From an uncultured Butyricimonas sp. (GTDB lineage Bacteria; Bacteroidota; Bacteroidia; Bacteroidales; Marinifilaceae): DNA of 52,882 nt. Positions 33,584 through 41,017 of this stretch are shown here, one piece after another (the first letter of the stretch is position 1; the number at the start of each line of letters is the position of its first letter). The notes below the pieces were generated by a model. The model saw only the letters and a program-made list of their open reading frames with translations. It searched no databases and was not told the origin of the DNA. A program made the position numbers and the translations under genes. The DNA lies in the NCBI GenBank assembly GCA_944320555.1, contig CALUHX010000017.1:1-52882 (forward strand). Reading direction: 5' to 3'.

Positions 33584-35590
33584 ATGACACACACACTCAC
33601 CATACTCTGCCTGCTCCTCTCCCTCTGCGCCGCCGCCCAGCAACGCGACACCGTCGCCATGCGCGGCGAGCTCGACACCGTGCAGGTCGTCAGCCAGCGC
33701 GTCCACCGCACCAACGAGGCCAACGCCGGCGCGCGCGTCAGCCACATCGACCCCGACATCATCTCCGCCAACAAAACCCGCTCCCTCGCCGAGCTCCTCA
33801 CCGACTACACCTCCGTCTACATCAAGAGTCTCGGCATGGGCGCCCTCTCCACCGCCTCCTTCCGCGGAGCCAGCGCCTCGCAGACCCGCGTCAACTGGAA
33901 CGGCATCAACATCACCCCCCCCATGTCCGGCACCTTCGACTTCTCCCAGATACCCGTCTTCTTCACCGACGGCGTGGACCTCTACTACGGCAGCAACTAC
34001 ACCAAGGGCGGCACCGGGGCCATCGGCGGCAGCGTCAACCTCCACACCGACCCCGTCTGGGCCCGCGGCGTGAGCGGCAAGGTGCTCGGCGAATACGGCT
34101 CCTACGGCACCCACACCGGCGGAGCGCAGCTCAACGTGGGCCTCGCCCGCGCCAGCTTCAAGAGCCGCTACTACTACCAGCACTCCGACAACGACTACAC
34201 CTACGTCAACAAGATACTCACCTCCGTCCCCTTCCGCGAGCGGCGGAAGGACGCCGACTACACCCAGTGGGCCGCCATGCAGGAGTGCTACTTCCGCCTC
34301 TCCCCCTACGCCCGGCTCACCGCCATCGGCTGGTACCAGGAAAGCGCGCGCATGCTCCCCCAGCCCCTCGGCATCGTCAACGCCTCCCACGAGAAACAGT
34401 GGGAAGTGAACGCCCGCGCCTACCTCGGGCTCGACTACGCCCGCGGCGAGCACGCCCTTCGCGTCAAGGCAGCCTGGCTCTACTACCGCCAGAACTACGA
34501 CACGTGGTACGACGGCGGACTCTTCACCCCCGAGGGCAACCGCAACCGCTCGCAGACCTGGCAGGCCGTGGCCGACTACACCTGGACGCCCCGCGAGGAC
34601 TGGATACTCTCCGCCACCGCCACCGCCACCCACGACCGGATACGCGTCGGCAGCTACGCCGACGTAGACTCCTCGGCCTACATCCTCGGCGACGTCGTCT
34701 ACGACATCCCCGAGGTCGAGCCCCCGCTGACGAAACACCGCGACGTCTTCAACCTCCAACTCTCCGCCCAATGGTCGCCCGCCGAATGGCTCGTCGTCAA
34801 CGGCCAATACACCTTCGAACAGAACGACTCCCGCGGCGTCTCCACCGGCTCCCTCGGCGCCGTCTTCAACCTCCTCGACAAGGCCCTCCAGCTCAAAGGC
34901 ACCGCCTCCTACAACTACCGCTTCCCCAGCATGAACGACCTCTACTGGCGGCCGGGCGGCAACCCCGACGTCCGCCCCGAGAAAGGCTACTCCTTCGACG
35001 GCGCCGTCTCCTACCGCAAGAACCTCCACCGCCTGTGGACCGTAGAGGCCGAAGCCGCCGCCTACCTCCTCCTCATCGACGACTGGATACTCTGGCTGCC
35101 CCTCGACGGCAACCAATGGATATGGACCCCGCAGAACCACCGCAACGTGCGCTCAGTGGGCACGGAACTCTACGGCAAGGTGACCTTCACCCCCGGCGAG
35201 TGGCGGCTCACAGGGTCGGGCAACTTCAGCTGGTCGCAATCCCGCACCCGCAAGAAGATGCACGAGGACGACGGCTCGCTGCTCAAACAGATACCCTACG
35301 TCCCCCGCTTCAAATGGAACTTGCGGGCCACCGCCGAGTGGCGGGGCGCCTTCCTCACCTGGCAGCTCACCTACATCGGCCGCCGCTTCACCACCACCGA
35401 CGAGGAGTACGCCACCGACCCCTACGACGTCCACAACGTCGCGGCGGGCTACTCCCACACCTTCCGCAACGGCATGAAGCTCACCCCCCAGGTGCGCGTC
35501 GACAACCTCTTCGACTCCTACTACGAGTCCACCCAATACTACCCCATGCCCCTGCGCAACTGCCTCTTCTCGTTGCTGTGGGAGTTCTGA
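33584..35590 (+). CDS. btuB: TonB-dependent cobalamin transporter BtuB
   Basis: Outer-membrane receptor of 668 residues. A signal peptide ends A-A-A-Q; the N-terminal D-T-V-Q-V-V-S-Q-R stretch is a likely TonB box. The plug domain (about 40-150) has S-L-A-E-L-L-T-D-Y-T-S-V-Y-I-K and F-R-G-A-S-A-S-Q-T-R-V-N-W-N-G-I. A 22-strand barrel ends in W-E-F, the usual aromatic C-terminus. It lacks an STN or carboxypeptidase-like domain, so it is not a SusC. The riboswitch and btuG upstream indicate corrinoid as substrate, to be moved into the periplasm for BtuFCD. Confidence 0.9.
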   Translation: MTHTLTILCLLLSLCAAAQQRDTVAMRGELDTVQVVSQRVHRTNEANAGARVSHIDPDIISANKTRSLAELLTDYTSVYIKSLGMGALSTASFRGASASQTRVNWNGINITPPMSGTFDFSQIPVFFTDGVDLYYGSNYTKGGTGAIGGSVNLHTDPVWARGVSGKVLGEYGSYGTHTGGAQLNVGLARASFKSRYYYQHSDNDYTYVNKILTSVPFRERRKDADYTQWAAMQECYFRLSPYARLTAIGWYQESARMLPQPLGIVNASHEKQWEVNARAYLGLDYARGEHALRVKAAWLYYRQNYDTWYDGGLFTPEGNRNRSQTWQAVADYTWTPREDWILSATATATHDRIRVGSYADVDSSAYILGDVVYDIPEVEPPLTKHRDVFNLQLSAQWSPAEWLVVNGQYTFEQNDSRGVSTGSLGAVFNLLDKALQLKGTASYNYRFPSMNDLYWRPGGNPDVRPEKGYSFDGAVSYRKNLHRLWTVEAEAAAYLLLIDDWILWLPLDGNQWIWTPQNHRNVRSVGTELYGKVTFTPGEWRLTGSGNFSWSQSRTRKKMHEDDGSLLKQIPYVPRFKWNLRATAEWRGAFLTWQLTYIGRRFTTTDEEYATDPYDVHNVAAGYSHTFRNGMKLTPQVRVDNLFDSYYESTQYYPMPLRNCLFSLLWEF

Positions 35591-35665
35591 CGGGGCACGG
35601 CACAAAGACATTCATACAGAAACAGTTAAACAGCATAAACAGTTAAACAACCAAAAAACAGAGAA

Positions 35666-36619
35666 ATGAAACACATCAACAAAGCAATCCTGTTCATGGC
35701 GTTGGCCGCTGCCGCGTTCACCGCCTGCGACGACGACGAGGATCCGGCATTCGCGCCGGAAGTGACTATCTCCCGCGCGGAGGGCTCCACCTCCTGCGTC
35801 CCGGGAACAACCTACGAACTGACCGCCCAGACCACCGAGAGCGTCGACACCCTGTGCTGGCTCCTCGACGGCGGCAAAGTCTCCGACGCGGCTTCCTACA
35901 CCTTCACCGCCGCCGACCTCGGCGTGCATGAAATCATCCTCCGCGCCGGAAACGCCCTCGGCGAGGACGCCGACACCCTCTACTTCAACGTCCACAAGGC
36001 CGAGGCCGGACGCATATCCTCCGTCAACGACATCACCAACTGGACGGGCGACGGAGCCAACCGCTCCATCCTCGCTGTGCAGTGGGTGACGGGCGCGGAA
36101 ATCCGCAACCCGGCCGACAACGAGGTCTTTTCCCGGGCGTGGGGCTACCGTTGGGCCGACGGCGAGGAACGAACCGGCCTTGACATGCTGAAGGCCGTGG
36201 CCGCCAAGGACCCGCGGCTGTTCGTGGTGCTCATGACCAGCCAATACGGCACCTCACCCGTGGGATTTGTCTACGATGCGGACGGCGACGGATTTGAAAT
36301 CACCGACGGAGAACACTCCTTCACGCAAACGGACTTCACCAACGGAGTGTACGAATACGAGGACAACGACTACTACTTCGACGGCATCACCATTTCCGAG
36401 GGTGACTATTGGATAGGCGGCATGATGAGCGCGTTCGCCTGCTATTGGAACCTCGACAACTCCGCCGACCTCCAAGACCAGTTCGGGGAATCCCAACTCT
36501 CCGCGGGACTGCGGATATTGACCGACAACTCATGGGACGCGTGGACGCTCTCCGTCTTCGACCTTGAGAACCCCGTCAACCCGCAACCCAAACTCCACCT
36601 GCTGGAAGCGGCGGAATAA
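35666..36619 (+). CDS. Cobalamin-locus PKD lipoprotein (BtuH-like position)
   Basis: Lipoprotein of 317 residues with lipobox F-T-A-C (Cys about residue 20). A PKD/Ig-like domain (about 28-110) is followed by a conserved C-terminal domain: N-W-T-G-D-G, A-V-Q-W-V, R-A-W-G-Y-R-W, K-D-P-R-L-F-V, D-A-D-G-D-G and S-W-D-A-W-T. The same domain closes the protein at 39068, so the two are paralogues. It is the third gene of riboswitch-controlled operon 1, in the place where some Bacteroides loci encode the accessory cobalamin-binding protein BtuH; I cannot show it is the same family. Probably surface-exposed. Codons end mainly in C. Confidence 0.65.
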   Translation: MKHINKAILFMALAAAAFTACDDDEDPAFAPEVTISRAEGSTSCVPGTTYELTAQTTESVDTLCWLLDGGKVSDAASYTFTAADLGVHEIILRAGNALGEDADTLYFNVHKAEAGRISSVNDITNWTGDGANRSILAVQWVTGAEIRNPADNEVFSRAWGYRWADGEERTGLDMLKAVAAKDPRLFVVLMTSQYGTSPVGFVYDADGDGFEITDGEHSFTQTDFTNGVYEYEDNDYYFDGITISEGDYWIGGMMSAFACYWNLDNSADLQDQFGESQLSAGLRILTDNSWDAWTLSVFDLENPVNPQPKLHLLEAAE

Positions 36620-36651
36620 TCCCGCCCCGCAAGGCGGAACACCCCACGGAG

Positions 36652-36846
36652 GAGGCTGTTGTAAAATCGCCAACCATGGGAACCATGTCGGAAATGGCCA
36701 ACGATACCCCTCCGTCCGCTTCGCGGCCAAGTGAAGTTTCGCCTCGAACCGGCCACGCCCGGCAAAGCGGGAAAATCACATTTTGAACAGCACCACAAAA
36801 GTTGGACATAAAACTTTTGTGGTGCTGTTCATTTCGACACAGCCTC
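36652..36846. mobile_element. MITE-like 195-bp element with nested 19-bp hairpin
   Basis: The ends GAGGCTGTTGTAAAAT (from 36652) and, read inward from the right end, GAGGCTGTGTCGAAAT (from 36846) are imperfect terminal inverted repeats of about 16 bases resembling insertion-sequence ends. Inside, a 19-bp perfect inverted repeat (36785-36803 with 36812-36830) closes an 8-base loop. There is no transposase and no clear target duplication. It lies 32 bases after operon 1 and may also act as its terminator. Confidence 0.45.
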
Positions 36847-37000
36847 ATGAAACTGGCGTTTTGAGACACCCTCTGTTACATATTTGAACGCAACGGGACG
36901 GGACACAAAACGCGCCCCACCTCCCTTTCGCCCCACGCTCACCCGGTGCAAACATCGTGACCACATCGGAAAAGTAAAATAGAACTTGCTTTCAAATCTG

Positions 37001-37052
37001 TTTTATCTACGTTTCAAAACGTATGTGAAACGTAGATGAAACGTAGATAAAA
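37001..37052. repeat. 16-bp inverted repeat with two alternative right arms
   Basis: Left arm 37001-37016 is perfectly complementary to 37037-37052, and its last 12 bases also pair with 37026-37037. The right side is a tandem of GAAACGTAGAT-like 11-base units with a third diverged unit (AAAACGTATAT). The setting is an AT-rich intergenic region upstream of btu operon 2. Confidence 0.75.
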
Positions 37053-37308
37053 CGTATATGCTCGCCGCAAAACAGCCGCCAACTCACCGCCAACGCAAGG
37101 CCGGCGCCAAGAGAACGGCATGCGGCCGCCATTTCGGCACGGCCCCTACCACAAAGGGCAAGGATATGAAAACAAGGAGAACGGCAGCCTATCGAGAAAA
37201 AAGGAAATCGAGCGACGGAAGGCAAGGCAGCGCACCGGAGGCATTGCTTTGGAAGAGGCGGGGACGACAGGGGTGAACTCGCAACGCGGAAAAAAACGGA
37301 GGGAAAAG

Positions 37309-37340
37309 TTTGGCGGAGTCGCAGAGAGGCGTTACCTTTG
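37309..37340 (+). promoter_or_regulatory. Promoter of btu operon 2 (TTTG-N20-TACCTTTG)
   Basis: TTTG 37309-37312, 20 bases, then TACCTTTG 37333-37340, an exact Bacteroidota promoter; the riboswitch starts about 19 bases downstream. Confidence 0.75.
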
Positions 37341-37358
37341 TCGCCGAATAATGACGAG

Positions 37359-37576
37359 AGTGGTGTCCCCGAGGATATCCGTCCGAGGGGATGAAAAGGG
37401 AATCAGGTGAGAGTCCTGAACAGATCCACTGCTGTGAGTTTCAGCCACTCGTCCGGCGACGCTTGGTCCACTGTCCCCCTCGCGGGGATGGGAAGGAGGT
37501 CCGGACGGGGAAACGAGTCAGAAGACCTGCCACATCGCGAGTTGTTCCATGTTCAAGGGGAAGGAGAACAGGAACG
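37359..37576 (+). promoter_or_regulatory. Cobalamin riboswitch 2
   Basis: Same architecture as riboswitch 1: GATGAAAAGGGAA, CAGGTGAGAGTCCTG, GATCCACTGCTGTGAG and the B12 box GTCAGAAGACCTGCC (to about 37532). A following hairpin (37550-37554 with 37566-37570, extended by GTTCC/GGAAC across one bulged base) carries the same AGGGGAAGGA loop. It should repress the lipoprotein pair of operon 2. Confidence 0.92.
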
Positions 37577-37678
37577 CCGGACACAGGCAGCACGCAATCC
37601 ATACTTTTTCCGCAAGAACATGCCCCCGGGGGGAAAGCGTTCAAGCGATTAACAAACCAACATAAAAAGAGAGAAAGT

Positions 37679-39064
37679 ATGAGAAAATTTTATCGGACAA
37701 TTTTGAGTTTGACGGCGGCCGCCGGGATGTTTGCGGCCTGCGACAGCGAGGAGACGGTGTACGTCCCCCAGGAGGTCATCGTTACGGACACGGTGGAAAT
37801 CGTGCGGGCGGAGCCGCCGCGCGTGAGCATCAGCCAGGAGACGTACAACATGGAGCTGACGGACTCGCTGGTGTTGCGGGCGAGCGCCGCGGGGGATTCG
37901 GAGACGACGTACCGCTGGACGGTGGACTCGGCGGAGGTGTCGACGGACTCGGTTTACGTGTTCAAGACGGGCCACAGCGGGCTGTTCAGCCTGTCGGTGA
38001 CGGTGACGAACGCCGAGGGCGAGTCGACGGCCAACGCCTCGGTCAACGTGCGTCCGGGGAAGTACAAGCACGGGACGTTCGTGCTTAGCGAGGGGAACGT
38101 GAGCGCAGGCAGCGGACGGCTGACGTTCATCAGCGAGAAAGGCCGCGTGACGGAGGACGCCTACGGAAGTGAAAACACGGGCAGCCTGGGAGGCGTGTGC
38201 CAAGACCTGTTCATTTTCAACCACAAGATGTACATCGTGGCGCAGAACGGGGGCAACGAGGGAGGCTTCCTCACCGTGCTGAACGCCGAGACGCTGAAGC
38301 AGGAGCGAGCCTACCAGGACGAACTGTCGGGCGTGGTGTCGTGGCCGACGCACGTGGCCGTGCTGGGCGACGACGACATCTACCTGCGCGACAATTCCGG
38401 CGTCCACCTGTTCCATCCCTCCACGGGGAAAAGCGTCCTGATAGAGGGGACGAGCGGGGCGAGGAAGAACGCGATGGCCGTGGCGCAAGGGAAGGTGTTC
38501 GCCACCGTAGGCAAGACGGTTGTCGTCATCGAGCAGGGACGGACGGCCATATCGGCGACGATAGAGTTCACGGGCAACGTGAGCGGCTTGCTCAAGTCGT
38601 CGGACGGGAACCTGTGGGTGTCCACCGCCGACAAGAAGATTTCCAAGGTGGACGCGCAGACTTACGAGATTATCGACACGCACGACGTGAGCGACGTGGT
38701 GGCGGGCTCGCAACTGGCGGCTTCCTACGCCGCGTCGCCGAGCATCACGGCGAAGGGCGACACGCTGTACATGAGCGGGCTGACGAGCACGATATACCGC
38801 CACGTGTTCAGCACGGGCGAGACGACGCTGATGGCGGACGCCAAGGACTACGTGGACAACTGCGGCATCATTTACAACACGTGCGCCGTGCACCCGCGGA
38901 CGGGGGAAGTGGTGCTGAACTCCATAAAGGGGTACGGCACGAGCTATCTGACGAACAACATCACGTTCTTCGACTTCAGCGGGGAGACGCCGGCGGTGGC
39001 CGCCGACTATGCGGACTACACGCGTTTCCCGGCGGGGACGTTCTTCACCTATAATTTCGAGTAA
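37679..39064 (+). CDS. PKD plus beta-propeller lipoprotein, BtuG-like, cobalamin locus 2
   Basis: Lipoprotein of 461 residues from ATG 37679 (lipobox F-A-A-C, Cys about residue 20); the frame is open upstream to 37391, but that runs through the riboswitch. A PKD-like domain (about 40-125; Y-R-W-T-V-D-S-A-E-V-S-T-D, S-V-T-V-T-N-A-E-G) precedes a DUF5074-type propeller (about 130-461; F-V-L-S-E-G-N, L-T-V-L-N-A-E-T-L, L-W-V-S-T-A-D-K-K-I). The riboswitch context and fold suggest a surface corrinoid-binding protein of the BtuG type with an added PKD spacer. No btuB lies in this operon, so it may serve the btuB of operon 1 or one elsewhere. Codons end mainly in G, opposite to operon 1. Confidence 0.72.
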   Translation: MRKFYRTILSLTAAAGMFAACDSEETVYVPQEVIVTDTVEIVRAEPPRVSISQETYNMELTDSLVLRASAAGDSETTYRWTVDSAEVSTDSVYVFKTGHSGLFSLSVTVTNAEGESTANASVNVRPGKYKHGTFVLSEGNVSAGSGRLTFISEKGRVTEDAYGSENTGSLGGVCQDLFIFNHKMYIVAQNGGNEGGFLTVLNAETLKQERAYQDELSGVVSWPTHVAVLGDDDIYLRDNSGVHLFHPSTGKSVLIEGTSGARKNAMAVAQGKVFATVGKTVVVIEQGRTAISATIEFTGNVSGLLKSSDGNLWVSTADKKISKVDAQTYEIIDTHDVSDVVAGSQLAASYAASPSITAKGDTLYMSGLTSTIYRHVFSTGETTLMADAKDYVDNCGIIYNTCAVHPRTGEVVLNSIKGYGTSYLTNNITFFDFSGETPAVAADYADYTRFPAGTFFTYNFE

Positions 39065-39067
39065 GCC

Positions 39068-40129
39068 ATGAGGAAATATCTGTTCTACATCATAGCGGCA
39101 TGGCTGTGGGCGGGAGTCGCCCCGGCCTGCAGCGACGAGGGGGGCGACGAGCCCCTCCCGCCCTCCGGGGAGGAGACGGTGGCGCCGGACGAGCCGGAGA
39201 GGGCGGAGCCTGACACGGTGGCGGCGGCGGTGGCGATTCAGAACCTGTCGTGGACGGAGGCGGTGTTGCCGGGCCGGACGGTGCGCCTGCGGGCGAACAT
39301 CATGAACAGCCGCCACGCCACGCTGCAATGGTACGTGGACGGGGCGGAGGTGTCGACGGACACGACGTATGAGTTCTCGGCGGAGAGCGAGGGGACGTAC
39401 CGGGTGAAGGTGACGGCGACGAACGCGATAGGGAGCGGGGCGGACAGCCTCGACATCCGGGTGATGGAGGGGTTCGGCATCTCGGACATCGTGAACTGGA
39501 CGGGCGAGGGGACGAACGAGGCGGTGCTGGCCATCCAGTGGGTGAGCGAGGATTGCGCCGACCTGCTGCGCCCGGCGGACGACGAGGTGTTTTTCCGGGC
39601 GTGGGGCTACCGCTGGACGCCGGGCGGGGAGGACGTGTACGGAATCGACATGATCGAGGCGGTGGTAAAGAGCGACCCGCGGCTGTTCGTCATCCTGTCG
39701 GAGGACGGATGGGGGACGGCGGTGAAGGGCTTCGGCTATGACGGCGACGGCGACGGGCGCATCCACATCCGCAACAGCGGCCACACGGAGACGGGCCGCG
39801 ACCCGATGTCGGCGCTGGAGCTGACGGAGGCGGACTTCACGGACGGCATCTACTGGCAAAAATACGGCGAGAGTGTGGAGGAATTCGAGGTGGTGAGCGA
39901 GGGCGACTGGTGGGCCGGGGGCTGGTACACGGCATATCTTTCCTACTGGGTCGGCAGCGGGGAGGCCGTACTGGAGGCATCGGACTATTCCTACTCGTCG
40001 CTTTATGCGAGCGAGCGGGTGCTGGAGCACCAGTCGTGGGACGCGTGGACGTTCTCGCCCATCAACACACCGGAATATAACGTGGCACCGCAACCGGGGC
40101 AACTGAAAGCCGCTCCGGCGAACAATTGA
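39068..40129 (+). CDS. PKD lipoprotein, paralogue of the operon 1 accessory protein
   Basis: Lipoprotein of 353 residues (A-P-A-C, Cys about residue 21), three bases after the propeller gene. PKD-like domain (about 55-140; L-Q-W-Y-V-D-G-A-E-V-S-T-D, K-V-T-A-T-N-A-I-G) and the same C-terminal domain as the protein at 35666: N-W-T-G-E-G, A-I-Q-W-V, R-A-W-G-Y-R-W, D-P-R-L-F-V, D-G-D-G-D-G, S-W-D-A-W-T. A surface accessory role in cobalamin capture is inferred from riboswitch control and paralogy. Codons end mainly in G while its paralogue uses C. Confidence 0.65.
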   Translation: MRKYLFYIIAAWLWAGVAPACSDEGGDEPLPPSGEETVAPDEPERAEPDTVAAAVAIQNLSWTEAVLPGRTVRLRANIMNSRHATLQWYVDGAEVSTDTTYEFSAESEGTYRVKVTATNAIGSGADSLDIRVMEGFGISDIVNWTGEGTNEAVLAIQWVSEDCADLLRPADDEVFFRAWGYRWTPGGEDVYGIDMIEAVVKSDPRLFVILSEDGWGTAVKGFGYDGDGDGRIHIRNSGHTETGRDPMSALELTEADFTDGIYWQKYGESVEEFEVVSEGDWWAGGWYTAYLSYWVGSGEAVLEASDYSYSSLYASERVLEHQSWDAWTFSPINTPEYNVAPQPGQLKAAPANN

Positions 40130-40269
40130 TGTGGAACGAGGGGAATAGCTTATAGGGGAGGTGGCGGCGAAGCCGGGTAGGGGTATGAAAACGGCATTTC
40201 AACACGCCCCTCTTCCTCCGGCGTTCCCGGAGGGTCGCCGGGGAGTTGCCGGGGAAATTGCGTCTATTT

Positions 40270-40333
40270 CGCCTGAATACGGCCTGAATGACTCCTGTCC
40301 GCGGAGAGGGTTCATTCAGGCCGTATTCAGGCG
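40270..40333. repeat. 22-bp perfect inverted repeat (large hairpin)
   Basis: Arms 40270-40291 and 40312-40333 are exact reverse complements around a 20-base loop that itself can form CTCC/GGAG. No T-tract adjoins. It lies after operon 2 and may be its terminator or an mRNA-end structure. Its core GCCTGAATACGG also occurs in the his attenuator. Confidence 0.8.
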
Positions 40334-40442
40334 TGATTCAGGGGAAAGCCCCAGCAACCACCCGGAATCTCCCCGGAAAGACGGAAGGAAGGGCGAGGCG
40401 GCCCTCTTTGCGCCCGGACGGCGGGAACAAAAGAGGGAAAGG

Positions 40443-40474
40443 TTTGGAAGTTACGGGGAAGGAGGGTAATTTCG
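40443..40474 (+). promoter_or_regulatory. Promoter of btu operon 3 (TTTG-N20-TAATTTCG)
   Basis: TTTG 40443-40446, 20 bases, TAATTTCG 40467-40474. The spacer begins GAAGTTACGGGG exactly like the operon 1 promoter at 32069, so the two are homologous. No riboswitch follows. Confidence 0.6.
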
Positions 40475-40487
40475 CGGAGGACTTGTC

Positions 40488-40638
40488 ACACTCCCTCCCC
40501 CCTGCGGGGTACCCCCCTATCTTAGGGGGAGAGTTGAACGGCGGGGACCGTTCGATTGATACCCCCTCCCGGCTTTAGGGGAGAGTCGCGGAGCAGAGAA
40601 AGTCGGCGGAATATCGCTATTCGGAGAGGATTCCCCGC
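40488..40638. repeat. Palindromic repeat unit A
   Basis: Unit of stacked hairpins (CCTGCGGGG, a CCCCCTATCTTAGGGGG stem, a GAACGGC/GCCGTTC-like stem, a CTCCC/GGGAG stem) ending GTCGCGGAGCA, followed by a 36-base stretch (40603-40638) repeated exactly at 40970-41005. Related to 27314-27368. Confidence 0.75.
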
Positions 40639-40738
40639 CATAGCGGAGGAAGGGAGAGAAGGATTTTATGGTTAAACAGGTAAAATGAAGGACATGAAAG
40701 AAAGAGAATTGAAACATAGGGAAATGAGGGGAAGGTGT

Positions 40739-40875
40739 CATACTCCCTCTTCTCTGCGGGGTACTCCCCCTATCTTAGGGGAAGAGTTGAACGGCGGAGG
40801 CCGTTCGATTGATACCCCCTCCCGGCTTCGCCGAACTCTCCCTGCTTTAGGGGGAGAGTCGCGGAGCAGGGGTAA
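40739..40875. repeat. Palindromic repeat unit B
   Basis: The most complete copy: CTGCGGGG, CCCCCTATCTTAGGGG, a GAACGGCGGAGGCCGTTC stem, CGGCTTCGCCG, ACTCTCCC/GGGGGAGAGT and GTCGCGGAGCA follow one another. It lacks the 36-base tail found in A and C. Confidence 0.75.
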
Positions 40876-40905
40876 GCAAGGGGAGACACCTTCACATGGT
40901 TCATT

Positions 40906-41005
40906 ATACCCCTACCCCCCTGCGGGGTACTCCCCCTACTTTAGGGGGAGAGTCGCGGAGCGGGGAGATTCGGCGGAATATCGCTATTCGGAGAGGATTC
41001 CCCGC
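40906..41005. repeat. Palindromic repeat unit C, abutting btuF
   Basis: Shortened unit (CCTGCGGGG, a CCCCCTACTTTAGGGGG stem, GTCGCGGAGC) plus the 36-base tail 40970-41005 identical to 40603-40638. It ends 12 bases before the proposed btuF start and so supplies its translation-initiation region. Confidence 0.75.
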
Positions 41006-41017
41006 TATGGGAGGAGA

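Noticed and set aside
32282-35140. 952-residue open frame on the minus strand
   Set aside because: It runs antisense through btuG and btuB and is rich in Gly, Val, Glu and Asp, the product of codon bias in GC-rich DNA. The plus-strand genes have clear domains and lipoprotein signals.
37391-37678. N-terminal extension of the operon 2 propeller lipoprotein
   Set aside because: It translates the cobalamin riboswitch; the lipoprotein signal begins at ATG 37679.
37649-40102. 817-residue open frame on the minus strand
   Set aside because: Antisense to two lipoprotein genes; composition is Arg, His, Val and Pro without recognisable motifs.
40488-41005. CRISPR-like array
   Set aside because: Repeats differ in length, are internally palindromic throughout and have no uniform spacers; no cas gene is nearby.
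40685-41017. N-terminal extension of btuF
   Set aside because: It consists of palindromic repeats, and the signal peptide begins near 41018.
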